From assembly GCA_905116865.2 (NCBI GenBank), contig CAJHNH020004591.1, positions 62,001 through 126,000 of the forward strand: 64,000 bases of DNA. Reading direction: 5' to 3'. This document shows positions 9,728-20,161 of the stretch, in pieces. The first letter of the stretch is position 1. The number at the start of each line of letters is the position of its first letter. Below the pieces are notes generated by a model that was given only the letters and a program-made list of their open reading frames with translations, was not told the DNA's origin and made no database searches. Both the position numbers and the translations under genes were made by a program. The DNA comes from Candidula unifasciata (Eukaryota; Mollusca; Gastropoda; Stylommatophora; Geomitridae).

Positions 9728-12700
9728 CTACCACAGGAAGTTGTTGACATAGATGTCCCTGTTGGCCGGTTTGGTACCGTCTTTCTTGTGATCGTCAGGC
9801 AGCGGGATCTTGTAGTCATTACTGTAAACATTGTCTTTCTGGTCCCTGAAAACACAGACAACAGTCACTATGAATTCTGGGATCTCTTCGTGTATTCCTT
9901 TTCCACATTCACTAGCTATAAACTCTGACAGAAAGTTCTCTTTGTTCGTCCACTTCTTGACTTTGGTCTTGCTCCACAACTTGAGCCAGTGCAGAATTGC
10001 AACTGCTTTGATACCAGTAACAGTTTGATTATATGTCCGTCTTGCCTTGTCTCCGAGTGTTGTGTTGACCAGATCTCCTGGTCACTTCCTGCTATACTAT
10101 TGTCTCAAGACCTTGATTATCTGTTCATTGTTTCACCTAGAACTTGCCTATTTTACACTTTCTGAGCGTGCTTTCTAGGTCTGTTAAAGTCACGAATTGT
10201 GTGTGCTACAATTTCAAACTGCAGTGACTACCTCCAGATCAGCCCGATTCATTTGTCATTTCTTAAGGCACCATTCAGTCCAGACTCTAATGATGCTGCA
10301 TTGTTTGCTTGCGTCCAAGGATCTTGGCCACATCTAGCTTGTCCAGCACCACTTAGTGGTGCAGAACCAGCCAATCTGTCTTCCTGTTTTTTTCCCAACA
10401 CACCTACATATCCCTGAGAAAAGTCACAAAGGGACACTAACTGCCAGAGACCTCTAAACTGATTCTTGCTACTCTGCACGGTACATGCCTGCCTCCACCT
10501 TTCTCAGCATACTTTGTGTGTGTTTCATTCAGAAATGTGTGTGCGGCTACTTCAAAAGCTGGCAAAAGGCTGCTATGTCTGCCTCCAGCTCCAATCTCAA
10601 ACAAGCTGGGGATCATATGCCCAGCTATGTTGGGTTCAAACACCTCAGCGTGGTCACCCTAGAAATGGGTTCCCTGCATGGTACCTGTTTAACATACATA
10701 GGATAGTAGGTCCTCTAAAGCTTGAGCACATCTGCCTGAATGAATCAAAAATTGACATCACTGCACTCAGGACATTCCCACAAGTGCTCCGTCCACTTCT
10801 TCAGCAACCAGCGAAGAGTCAACATCTGCTTGAGAGGTGAGGAACCAGTGGTGGACATTATAAGATAAATCTGGAAAATGGATCCAAGGGCCAGACATAA
10901 ACATGCAACCAGCACTGTCTGCCAGAGTTTACAGCCGCTGAACAAAGAAGAAGAGGAAAGGGGTACTTATGAGAGTATTCTTCTTCTTCTTCTTCTTTTG
11001 TTCGCCTGAAATAAGTTGTCTATATCAGCAGTTTTGCCTCTTGTATAAATTTCACTGTCGTTGTTAGTTCATTCAGTGGTCCATAGAGTTTACGTTCCAC
11101 TGTTGTTCTTTCTGGCCAAAAGGTTTACCTTAATGTGTCAAAATCGGTGCAGTCCTGGAGTACATGCTCTGCTGTCTGGGGCACATTTCCACTGGTGCAC
11201 ATGGCTGATACACCTATCTTGAATTTTGCGTAAATGTGGTTACGTAATCGGTTGTGCCCTGTTCTGAGGCGGAGGATAATGACTTGTTCTGGTCTGTCCA
11301 TAATAAAATAGTCATCTTGTGCTGGGGCTGGTGGTTTCCTGATCGATTTAATGATTATTTTCTTTTGGTGGTATATGACTAGTACATCCGGCTGCTCTTT
11401 TGTCGCGCCTTCCCCTGCCAGTTGATCAGCTTTCTCATTTCCAGGCACTCCACAATGAGATGGTATCCACTGCATTACGACTCTTCGCTGAACGCTGAGT
11501 TGTGTCAGCAGTGTTTGCAATTGAGAGTATTCTGAATGCTGTGGTGTTATTTCTTAACTGATACGAAGAATGGAAAGGAGTGAAGAGAAGAAAGGAAAAA
11601 AAGAAGAGACAAACCTACAATTCACTATGCACGAGGAAAGATATAAAACCGAACAAAAAGTATATCAGTGAGCTTAACAAACACATACAAAACATGAACA
11701 TTGCGACTATAGAGCCTTCGTCAGCACGTACATAAATCAAACAAAACCACTAGAATACACAAAATCACTCAACTCATGTATCTAGATGCAGCCATGTGGA
11801 TATCTTGCCAGTGCAATGAAAAGAACACACTGAACCGGAGAATAAATACCTGTGGAATGCCAAGGGCTGTAACTCAAGAATTTTAGATAAAACTGTTGAC
11901 AGTTCAGTCCTCTGGGTGTTAAAGTTTTCAAAGTGTAAATATAGAGATTTTCAAGAGACTTGTGGACTCTTGCTGGAGTGGCTAGATTAAATGGCTGTCA
12001 CCTCCATGTCATGGACACCTTGGTGGTCCTCACTGTGTTAAGAGGAGCAGTCTGGCCTGTTCCAACCTCAGTGAACACATCGCTATGTGGTACGCGGGGA
12101 GATATGGACTAGACGATAGCTTTCATCAAGGTAATAATGTTTGGATGGAAGAAGAAGGAAAAAGACCACATAACATACCCAGTGACATCGAACTCGGACC
12201 CCCAGCTGAATACACTGTCTGCCACACGGGTTGTGTGTGGAGCAAGAGTAGCAACATTGCTGTAGTTTCTGTCAGTGCCTCCCATGACTGTGTGTTTCTG
12301 CCCTTCTGTCTGGGGTCCAGCTGTCTGGCCTATTCTGGGGCTTTTGTGTCTCCTGCAAGTAAAAATATATGCAAGATCAGTGTTTGATTGTTTCTTCTTC
12401 TGCCCCACCTACCCTTCTTCTTATTTTTCTGCTCTTCACCCTTCTTTTTTTTTTCTTCAGTTTCTTTTTCTCCCAGTCTTTAAGAAAGAGAATAAGACCT
12501 GAAATGCTATAGATAGAACATATTGGACAAAGAAGAGGAGAAATACTGACACTTTGAAAGATCTGAACATCAAAGAAAATTAGCTAATAAACTGCATCCT
12601 GTCTCGGAATCTGAAATATTTTGGTCATATCAAGCGCCACGACGGATGGAAAATTTTAATAGAAGGCGTGGTACCAGGAAGGAGAAGTAACGGCCGACCA

Positions 12701-15478
12701 AAACGAAGATGTGCACAGGATATAAGTGACTCCTTGAGTATGAAAGTACATGAGGCGGGAGAGTTGATGAGAGACCGAGTTTCTTTCAGACAGACCCTGA
12801 TGAGAGCGACGTTCTTCAAAGGACCTGCTACACGATGATGATGATGTTTCTTCAGCTTCTTCCTCTCCTCGTCTTTTTTTTTTCGTCTTTTGCTTCTCAC
12901 AATTCTTCCGCTGCTGCTCAACGTCTTTCTTCATCGTGCCTTTTTGAGGGCTTAGACAGCACATGAGTCAGGCCTGTAATCTCCATAGCAGTGCTACGAA
13001 AGGGTGCCTGTGTGTGAATTTACTGGTCAACTTGTATTAAGAGCGCCATCTGTATGTCCATGAATGCTTATTGTGTATATACTGTGATGTCAAAAGCTGC
13101 CTCTACCAACATGACAGTCAGTTGTACTAAGTGTTACAAATTTAACAGCTGTTGCACTTTTTCAAGATGGTGACTAGCAACTGTGTTATTAGTCGATAGC
13201 TGCTTTTTTTTCTTCTTCTTCTTCTGCGTTCGACATCAGTCATGCTAAACGCTGAGTCCCGTCTGGGTCACAAATAGGATTGTGCGTTTAAGGTCGCCAC
13301 CGGTCCCCCATAGCTTCTCTTGCAATGTGGCTTGGGCCAGATCCATAGTCTTTGCTGGGAGAGGTAAGGGCAGTACTGCAGTATGTTCTCATGGGTCTGT
13401 CTTTCTGCTCCACAATCACAGGCAGCAGATTCTTTTATGCCTATCCTGTACAGGTGTGCTCGAAGACCACAGTGTCCTGTCCGAAGTCTAAAAATTGATG
13501 TTTGTTCTTTCCTGTTGAGTTTGTTTATGCTGTCACTCTCTGGTCTGTAATCTCCATTCTGCTTTCTCCACTCCCGCTTAAAAGACTGCTTTAGCGCTGT
13601 TTTGGTTTCCTGTGTGGTGGATGAGGATGTGGAAGATTACTCCCAGCTTTTGCCAACTCATCTGCTTTCTCATTTCCTTGAATACCACAGTGGGCTGGTA
13701 TCCACTGCAAGACCAGCTCTGCTTCCTTGGAGAGTAAGCCAATGTTGGTCCTTAGATCTGAAATTAGTTTGTCTTGTTTGTTTTTTCTTGATAGTGCTTC
13801 GAGAACAGACAATGAGTCACTAAGTATAACAATTTTGTGCCCTCTGTATTTTTGAGTGATGAGATGTTGGACTGCAGAAAGGAGGGCAGTTGCCTCAGCT
13901 CTGAAGTTAGTGCAGATGTCACCTGCTGGTAGAGACAGCGTTTCTGCTCTACTGCTAGGGGGTTTAATGTATATTCCACAACCCCCCTTTCTGACTGCAT
14001 CTGTAGCAGAGCCGTCGGTGAAAACCGGAGTCCAAGTGGTGTTTTGATACTTCTCATCAAGCATAGCAAGAGCCAGGGTTCTCTGTTGTGTCTCCGTCTG
14101 GGCATCTTTTGAAGTGATCCCTGGTACCTTTAGGACTACATTTGCCTTCTCTGGCTTGCTTGTCCATGGTTCTGGCCTAAGTTTTTCGCACAGTGCAACA
14201 TCTCTTTCAAGCAGATCTTGGTGCTGTCTGTACAGTTCTCTAGCAAGGTGGTTGGGGCTCCGACGCTTCTGTCTGTTTTTTTTTATCTCTCTTGAAATTT
14301 AAAATGCAGTGGGTGACTTTGAAGTCTTTTTAATTTCTCATACTGTAAAAGAGTTTTGTATTGTCTTCTGAGTTCAAGTGGTTTAGTATCTGCTATTCTC
14401 TCTATCTCTCTGATGGGGGTGGTTTTCATGGCTCCGAGAACAATCCTTAATCCCATATTCTGAACCTTGTCCAGTTTTCCCATTGTTGTCTTGGCTGCTG
14501 CAGCCCATGCAGTGGATGCATATTCCATAACTGGCCTGACTGCTCCAGTATATACTTGTTTTAAAATTCTGGAGTTAGCACCCCGTGTGGTACCCGCTAA
14601 TTTTTTCATCACTGCAAGCTTTTTGAATGCTTTCCCCTGTACTGCTTTTACATGTGACTTCCAAGTTAGTCGCGAATCAAGTGTAACGCCAAGAAATGTA
14701 GGTGTGTCAGTTTGTGGAATGAGCTGGTTTTTTATTCAAATTTCGATTTTTTCTTTTTTGAGGGAGAGAGAGAAAAGTGATGCTCACAGCCATGAGCTGG
14801 CCGTTCTCGCAATGTTATGATTTCCGCGGCCTACTGTCTGGGAAGACAGAATCTCGTCTGCGGAAAGACTGCAGACTGTTTAGAAAGCACTCAATAAAAG
14901 CTTTATTTTCTAAAAAAGAGTATGCCTGTGACATAGGTTGCAGCACTCTCTGGGAAGTTGTGTGTTAGACCCAGTTTGCAAATTAAATATACAACACGCC
15001 ATGTGACCGGATTGCCTACCACCCCCCCCCCCCCCCCTAGCAGTGTGCGAAGGTCGGGTGACTGGAGGCCGACCAATCAGAGGCGAGCTGTGTACCGTGG
15101 GGAGATTATCGTGGATCATACCGTAATCACATACTGACACATCACAAACATACATGCCACAAACTTACATGTCAACTGTGTGCGACCGCCTCCTTAGTTT
15201 ATGGAAGATAACCGTGAGCAACGATAAGAGAACGATTGCGCCGAGACCGGCCCCGCCTACAACTAGCACCCAATACAACAAACTTGCTCTCTGCCGGGAG
15301 ACAACCCGATCAATCTCCCTGCTGGAGGTCTGGTTTGTCTGGGGCTGAACCTGGAGTTGTACTGTAGGTGAAGGTCCTTCCATGTCACTGCGGACCAACC
15401 CATGATTTCCAGGTACTTGCGTTGCTGTAGAGACAAATAAATCATACTTTTTGTTACACAAATGAACATGTGTCTGTG

Positions 15479-15549
<71 letters not shown>

Positions 15550-17929
15550 CGATTTATTGTACTTACCAGTTCTTCTTCTTCCGGTCTGCAATGGAGGATT
15601 GGGCAGGGCAGAATGTTAAGCTTCAAAGTTATTATTGCCTTCGACTGACTGACTAACTTTCTACCCCACCAGGGCATCACACAAGTGATAAACACCTGAT
15701 GACACAGAGTTCCACCATGTGTATGAGGATCACCGTGCAGAGGTCCCAGAAACCGCGTTCAGACAATTGGCCATATTTATGGCCTGCCTATAATGCGGCC
15801 CCTGGCAAAATCCAGGGTGGGGCTTCAAATAACAAAAAATTTCGTCCTAAAAAGGACGAAACACCTATTGCTAGGTATCGTTTATAGCCATGTGAGCTGG
15901 TCGGTAGACGGTTTACAAAAAGGCATGTGAAAAACCTCGTGTATAATAATTCTACGTGTGTATAGTCAACTTATCGTGCCCGACTACTTCCATCAACGAC
16001 AAACTGGTGGCAACTGTTGGCTTTAGCACCTTTAGGCGGAGTGTGCTTAGGTAGCTCTAGATGGAAAAAACGTTGAAGAGCACTGCCTCGTTCATGTGGG
16101 CCTGTGGCGCAACGGATAACGCGTCTGACTACGGATCAGAAGATTCCAGGTTCGAATCCTGGCAGGCTCGTGAACTTTTTTTTCTTTCCAAGTAGGGGGC
16201 GGAGTGTGCTCAAGCCGTTTGCCTCTCGTTCTTAAGGTCGTCGGCTCGTTTCAAGGCTTCGTCGATCGGTTCAAAAGTTAAATGTTTTACGGAGACCCTC
16301 GAGAATCGTCGCCAGAGCTACGGTTTTCGTGCTTTGTGGGAGGCTGTCGGCAGAAGGCAGCCGTTGTGCGGGGAGAGACCGAGCTATATGAGATCAAACC
16401 AGATGCAATGAAGTCGATCCGATTGACTTTAACATGTTTTTTTTTTACTTCCTAAATGTAATTGAACTGACGCATATTTAGCCACATAGGACTAATGGTG
16501 TCACCGTTAATCGTGGGACTGAGTGGCCTCGAGGTATGGCATCCGATTCGAGTGCTGGAGGTCCCTAGTTCAAACCCCGTGAAGGCTGGGATTTTTTTTT
16601 ACATGGACTTCTAGTAACTTTTCCTTTTTTCTAATGTAGGAAGACCGGACGCCTGTGTGTATTGTTGCGCATGTAACAAATTTCTTCTCAGTTGGATATT
16701 GAAAAGAGTAGACTAACGGCGCTGCCCGGGCAAAATTTGAAGTTCAAAATCCACCCAAAGTATTTTAGGATCCTCGCCGGTGCAACGGAGTTCGTGCACT
16801 GCGCTGAGATTCTTCAGACTCAGGCTTGAGTTAGAAGTAGAATGGAGCACTTATAGGTTACATCCGTGTGCCATGATGTTGATCCTTTGAATAAACATAA
16901 ACTTGGGTAACCGTTACGGCAGACCCAGTTATAACTTATTTGAAGGTTGAACGGGGAATCAGGGATTTGTCCTAGCGGTCTGCCAAACAGACTGAGATTT
17001 TGTCATCTCAGAGTGTCAAACCTTCAGATAGCGGCCCAGACGGTAGCAGGCGAGGGGGAACGTTGGTACAGTTCAGTTAAATCAAGACCTTCTCCAACTG
17101 ACTTCTCTTTAGCCCAGTTTGGTGACGTCAGCAGCTTGGTCTGTCAGACAGAGAAGGTCTTGATTAAATTATCATGAGGGGTTTCTAACTTACCAGATAC
17201 ACCCAGCCAGAATAGAGGATCCAGACACATACAAAGGGATACCACGACACGTGTATAAAGACACTTAGCTATTTATAAAAGCATAAAAACTATTAATCCT
17301 GGACACAGATAACTTCTTTTTAATGACGTTGACCGGCTGTAAACTCCAGCGGAAAGTTCTGGTGGTTCGTACATTTCCAGACTTTAGTCTTGTTCTGGAA
17401 CTTGAGTTTTGCGCGCATGTCTGTTTAACAAATCTAGCTTATTTGCGAGCCGATTGTTGATTCCTTGCCTTTCAGGCAGATACATTCCGATTTCGAAGAA
17501 AGCCCCCAATTAGTCGACTCTTACGACACGCTTGTCGAGAAGGCAGTGGGTCTATTCTTGTTTTTTCTACAGTGGGACCCCGGAGCCCACACGTGGATGA
17601 TATTAAAAAAAAATACTGACATGACATTTCGTCCAGTCTGTGATTTCAAAGACAACAAAGCCCCGGAACCACACAGGAAACACAGATAACAAATCTTAGC
17701 CAATACATTTGACCCCCCCCCCCCCCACCTTTAAAAAACCAGACCATAGTTATAACCAAAGCTGCTCTCAACAGGTGAAAGAGTCAAAAAACTCCCCCCC
17801 CCCCCCCCAATATCGAAATCGTTACTTACCGGACTGGCAATATCCGTGATAGGAAGACATGGCGACAAGAACTATGACTGCGTGAAGTCTGAAACTACAC
17901 GTCCTAAAATGTAGACAATGTTGTATCAT
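9728..17929 (-). CDS. Unrecognised 157-aa type I membrane protein with tyrosine-motif tail
   Basis: Three exons on the minus strand: 17830-17929, 15169-15424 and 9728-9845. Donors are gtaagt and gtaagt, acceptors end in ctacag and ttttcag, and phases match exactly (1, then 2); together they make 474 nt including TAG. Exon 1 encodes a signal peptide (MIQHCLHFRTCSFRLHAVIV then LVAMSSYHGYCQS). Exon 2 encodes a short Gln/Ser/Thr-rich ectodomain of about 45 residues with one N-glycosylation site (NQTS), a transmembrane helix containing VVGGAGLGAIVLLSLL with a GxxxG pattern, and the basic stop-transfer HKLRRR. Exon 3 completes a tail with YSND and YVNN, both YxN, the Grb2 SH2-binding pattern. An in-frame stop lies upstream of the ATG. 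No family was recognised. A signalling or adaptor role is inference; extra skipped exons in the long introns cannot be excluded. Confidence 0.6.
9898..10010 (-). mobile_element. SINE-K fragment
   Basis: ACATTCACTAGCTATAAACT and GAAAGTTCTCTTTGTTCGTC match the start of SINE-K. The copy is truncated after about 110 bp and lies just inside intron 2 of the small membrane-protein gene. Confidence 0.65.
10011..10740. other. Intronic stretch with no recognised feature
   Basis: This part of intron 2 of the membrane-protein gene contains several short overlapping open frames on both strands, none with a recognisable domain or consistent codon pattern. It may be unclassified old repeat. Confidence 0.5.
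10741..10950. repeat. Dispersed repeat fragment followed by a SINE-K tail
   Basis: 10744-10805 (TTGACATCACTGCACTCAGG, then ACATTCCCACAAGTGCTCCG) matches 44573-44620 and, in the other orientation, 37640-37705 and 43760-43840. It is followed at about 10922-10950 by GAGTTTACAGCCGCTGAAC with a GAAGAAG tail, the 3' end of a SINE-K on the plus strand. Confidence 0.6.
10982..11521 (-). mobile_element. LINE-A, 5'-truncated copy encoding RNase H
   Basis: A 540-bp insertion bounded by an exact 12-bp target-site duplication TGAGAGTATTCT (10970-10981 and 11522-11533), with a GAA-repeat tail at the 10982 end. The open frame (11125-11520) is uninterrupted for 131 residues: MQWIPSHCGVPGNEKADQLA is the C-terminal RNase H motif, and later LRTGHNRL, a C..C pair and TAEHVLQDC form the usual terminal zinc-knuckle region of I/Nimb-type non-LTR elements. 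The intact frame and perfect duplication suggest a fairly recent insertion into intron 2 of the membrane-protein gene. Clade assignment is tentative. Confidence 0.88.
11534..12480. other. Unassigned intronic sequence
   Basis: No recognisable gene or repeat. A 100-residue open frame at 12085 and the opposite frame at 12408 lack domain signatures. The 12390-12480 end is pyrimidine-rich. Confidence 0.4.
12485..12840 (+). pseudogene. RTE-like LINE C-terminal fragment with ATG-repeat tail
   Basis: Broken frames give the same order as 41180-41435: CYR, SEHQRKLANKL, KYFGHIKRHD-like, GRPTKTKMC, DISDSL-like, then ERPSFF. It ends in ACGATGATGATGATG at 12833. Several frameshifts and stops are present. 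The following 12841-13205 shows no recognised feature apart from CTT runs. Confidence 0.75.
13206..14792 (-). mobile_element. LINE-E copy A, 5'-truncated, RT C-terminus plus RNase H
   Basis: Nearly identical to 53500-55223. On the minus strand it encodes the RT C-terminal region (TGAVRPVMEYASTAWAAAAK, then KVQNMGLRIVLGAMKTTPI), then RNase H: VFTDGSATDA, FRAEATALLSAV, ILSDSLSVLEAL, LQWIPAHCGIQGNEKADELA, and a shifted terminal LRTGHCGLRAHLYR region. The 3' end carries CGAACGCAGAAGAAGAAG. The RNase H frame is broken near 13600 relative to copy B, and RT and RNase H lie in different frames, separated by a TAA before a run of nine A. Copy B similarity stops abruptly at about 14792 with no clear target-site duplication. 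Confidence 0.88.
14912..15150. repeat. Dispersed repeat shared with 47431-47720
   Basis: GCCTGTGACATAGGTTGCAG and CACTCTCT...GTGTTAGACCCAGTTT, then the ACACGCCATG region and GGGGAGATTA, match the 47.4-kb copy in the same order with gaps. It includes ACCAATCAG (CCAAT-like) and a run of 16 C at 15022. It sits directly downstream of exon 2 of the membrane-protein gene in gene sense. Confidence 0.7.
15483..15546. repeat. (AG)n microsatellite, about 32 units
   Basis: A pure AG dinucleotide run, about 60 bp upstream (in gene sense) of exon 2 of the membrane-protein gene. It gives a spurious RE/SL peptide in both strands. Confidence 0.97.
15643..15866 (+). mobile_element. SINE-H copy
   Basis: Begins with GACTGACTGACTAACTTTCT and CCCCACCAGGGCATCACACA, contains CATATTTATGGCC, GCGGCCCCTGGCAAAATCC and GGGGCTTCAAATAAC, and ends in the hairpin TTTCGTCC-TAAAAA-GGACGAAA. 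It lies in intron 1 of the membrane-protein gene. Confidence 0.85.
16098..16170 (+). tRNA. tRNA-Arg (anticodon ACG)
   Basis: A 73-nt cloverleaf. Acceptor arms GGGCCTG and CAGGCTC pair with one G-T wobble. The D arm contains GGCGCAACGGATAACGC, the anticodon stem TCTGA/TCAGA encloses CTACGGA (anticodon ACG), and the T arm is CCAGG-TTCGAAT-CCTGG. A T run begins at 16176, a Pol III terminator. The gene is antisense to intron 1 of the small membrane-protein gene. Perfect stems suggest a functional gene. The following 16184-16509 contains nothing recognised. Confidence 0.95.
16510..16907 (+). mobile_element. SINE-R copy with tRNA-like head
   Basis: The head GAGTGGCCTCGAGGTATGGC, ending in CTAGTTCAAACCCC, resembles A and B boxes. 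The body shares AAAGGCTGGGATTTTTT, GACGCCTGTGTGTATTGTTG, ACGGCGCTGCCCGGGCAAAA and GGATCCTCGCCGGTGC with the reverse-oriented copy at 18927-19303. A possible short duplication, ACCGTTA, occurs on both flanks. Confidence 0.8.
17082..17163. mobile_element. Small TIR element (MITE), copy 1
   Basis: 82 bp with terminal inverted repeats TCAAGACCTTCTC/GAGAAGGTCTTGA and a 5-bp target-site duplication TTAAA on both sides (17077-17081, 17164-17168). The core TTTGGTGACGTCAGCAGC is shared with the copy at 22642-22732. No coding capacity. Confidence 0.8.
17325..17600 (-). mobile_element. SINE-K copy
   Basis: GTTGACCGGCTGTAAACTCC, GGAAAGTTCTGGTGG, TTGCCTTTCAGGCAGATAC, TTAGTCGACTCTTACGACAC and CCCACACGTGG follow the family order. 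It lies in intron 1 of the membrane-protein gene. C runs at 17713 and 17794 follow. Confidence 0.8.
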
Positions 17930-18710
17930 GTCTCCGAGTATGTTGTACGAGTACCACACTTTGTTAACACTTTGCAATACGCTGAACACTTGATAGTGAT
18001 TTCAATCTCAATGAACCGGACACTCGATAATTCCAACTCTTTACAAGGAAAGGAACACGCTTGGCTAATTTCACTTCTTGATAATGAATAGAACACTCGA
18101 TAATTTCAACTCCTGATAATGAACTGAACACTATAGGATAATTTCAACTCCTGATAACGAGTCAAATACTCTATGATAATCTCAATCCCTGATAACGAAC
18201 CAGCACGATAAATTCAATTCCTGACAATGAACTAGCCTGTCAGTTCAATGAGATCATGTCTGGTTCGGGGCTAGTCTGTCGGTGACATAGCCACACAAGA
18301 CACGTCAGATCTCGGTCTATGACACAACCAGCAGTCAGCAATGACAAGTCTTCTAATCAAGTTGACAAACACTTTTTCACACTCAGAAACACAGCAGTTG
18401 GCGAGTAGTCACTTTCAGATCTGAGGGAGCGACAATGACACTTCACTTGCCGTCTCAAGTGCCTCCGGTGAGCTGTAGTTCGCACCCCTTGGCCATGTTT
18501 TGTGGCTCACATCCGGATATCCGGCCGGTCCACGAGTTGGTGAGTTTGTGGATTTTCTACATACGTGCATTAAAAAAATAGAGGAAGTCGATCTGTAAGT
18601 GTTGTATAAAGTGACGTTTTAGACACCATACTCCAGTGGTTCAGCTCTTTTGTTTGCGTGTGAGTGTGTGTACGTCTGTCGATCCCTCCATCTGTATCTT
18701 ACAATATTAC
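17930..18710. other. 5' flank of the small membrane-protein gene
   Basis: 17930-18000 is probably 5' UTR: an in-frame stop lies upstream of the ATG. From about 18000 to 18240 there is a degenerate repeat of roughly 36 bp around CTGATAATGAAC, AACACT and GATAATTTCAACTC. At 18430-18540 the sequence is richer in CG and contains palindromic CCGGATATCCGG. Promoter position is not determinable by eye. Confidence 0.45.

Positions 18711-18747
<37 letters not shown>
18711..18747. repeat. (GT)n microsatellite
   Basis: A GT dinucleotide run with one TAT interruption near its left end. Confidence 0.95.
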
Positions 18748-18819
18748 GTCTGTCTGTGACAAGTAGAGGGACGAAATTTGCAGACGTCAATCTGGCAGCG
18801 GCAGGTCCAGCAAATCGGC

Positions 18820-19895
18820 AGTGGATTTAGAAGTTCAAAATAACTGGTTCCCAGTAACATCAGGAGTAAGGCAAGGGTGTGTTCTTTCAGCTCTACTTTT
18901 TATAATATTTGTGGACAATATTTATAGTTTGAGGTTTTGAACAACGGATTAACATCATGGCACACGGGTAGTAACCCATACGTGCTCCGTTTTTCTTTTA
19001 ACCCAAGTCTGAGTTCGAAGAAGCTCAGCACAGTGTACAGTCTCTGTAGCACCGGCGAGGATCCTGAAATATTTAGGGTAGATTTATGACTTTATATTTT
19101 GCCTGGGCTGCGCCGTTAGGCGACTCTTTTCGATTTCCAACTGTAAAGGGGTTGTTTACGTGCACAACAATACACACGGGCGTCCGATCTCACTACTAGT
19201 AGTCCAAGTCCACGTGAAAAAATCCCAGCCTTTACCGGGGATTGAACCGGGACCTCTAGTACTCAAGGAGGACACCATGCCTGGAAACCACGCAGCTCTC
19301 CTTGACAATATTTATAAAACAGACATAACACCACCAAAAGTCGATAAACAAAAAAAAAACAAAAACGAAAAAATTCAATAAACAGAAGTCATGAGAATAA
19401 GTAGACAGCAACAAACCATCGACATAAAGATCAAAGATCAAAGTCTGGAACAAGTGCAAGAATTTAAATAACTGGGAAGCATCTTTACATATAATGGTAA
19501 AATAGACAGAGAGATGGAAACGAGAATCCAACAAGCCAACAATGTCAAGTGCCAATTTGCTCCAATTTTGAAACACGTTGCTATCCTAATAGAGACAAAA
19601 AGACACATTGTAAATACAATTTATTTACACCGACTTTAGGTTACAAGTGTCAGGCTTGGACATTGACGCACATAAAAACGAGATAAAACCAACCACCTGT
19701 GAGATGAGATGTTTGAGGTTGCTGTGAATAAAACCAGAAGAGATCGAGTGAGAAACGACGCGATCACAAAAACTGTTGGAACACCAGCAAGGTTTGGTCA
19801 TCTAATGAGAATGAAACCAACGAGGCTAAAAGCAAGAGTGTAAAACCTGAAATTGAAACACCAAGAGGCGGCAGAAGAATGAGAAAAATGTGGAT
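18820..19895 (+). pseudogene. LINE reverse transcriptase fragment, split by a SINE
   Basis: GVRQGCVLSALLFIIFVDNI at 18868-18926 is the conserved RT motif upstream of the catalytic aspartates. The frame resumes after the SINE-R insertion at 19317, with EQVQEFK, LGSIFTYNGKIDREMETRIQ and RCLRLL...NKTRRDRVRND-type residues. Stops and shifts make it inactive. Confidence 0.75.
18927..19303 (-). mobile_element. SINE-R copy inserted in a LINE
   Basis: 377 bp flanked by the exact 13-bp duplication GACAATATTTATA (18914-18926, 19304-19316). The tRNA-like head lies at the right end (reverse complement GGTCCCGGTTCAATCCCC), so the element is on the minus strand. Removing it rejoins the LINE sequence on either side. 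Confidence 0.9.
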
Positions 19896-20125
19896 TGAAC
19901 TGACTGACTGACTGACTTTCTACCCCACCAGGACATCACACAAGCGATAAATACCCGATGACACAAAGTGCCACCATGTGGATGAGGATCATCGTGGAGA
20001 GGTCACAGAAACCGCGTTCAGACAATTGGCCATATTTATGGCCTGCTTATATTGCGGCCCCTGGCAAAAGCCAGAGTGGGGTTTCAAATAACAAAAAATT
20101 ACGTCCTAAAAAGGACGTAAGGATA
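19896..20125 (+). mobile_element. SINE-H copy
   Basis: Starts with a CTGACTGACTGACT run and the TTTCTACCCCACCAGGACAT block, and ends in the hairpin TTACGTCC-TAAAAA-GGACGTAA. It is inserted at the end of the LINE fragment to its left. Confidence 0.88.
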
Positions 20126-20161
20126 TTGATTACTACAGTAGATTACAATGAGATGTTTTGA

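Noticed and set aside
13282..13491. Plus-strand frames across 13.3-14.8 kb and 53.6-55.2 kb
   Set aside because: They are antisense shadows of LINE-E.
9728..17929. DAP12/DAP10-type adaptor identity for the small membrane protein
   Set aside because: No charged residue in the transmembrane helix and no ITAM spacing; only YxN motifs are present.
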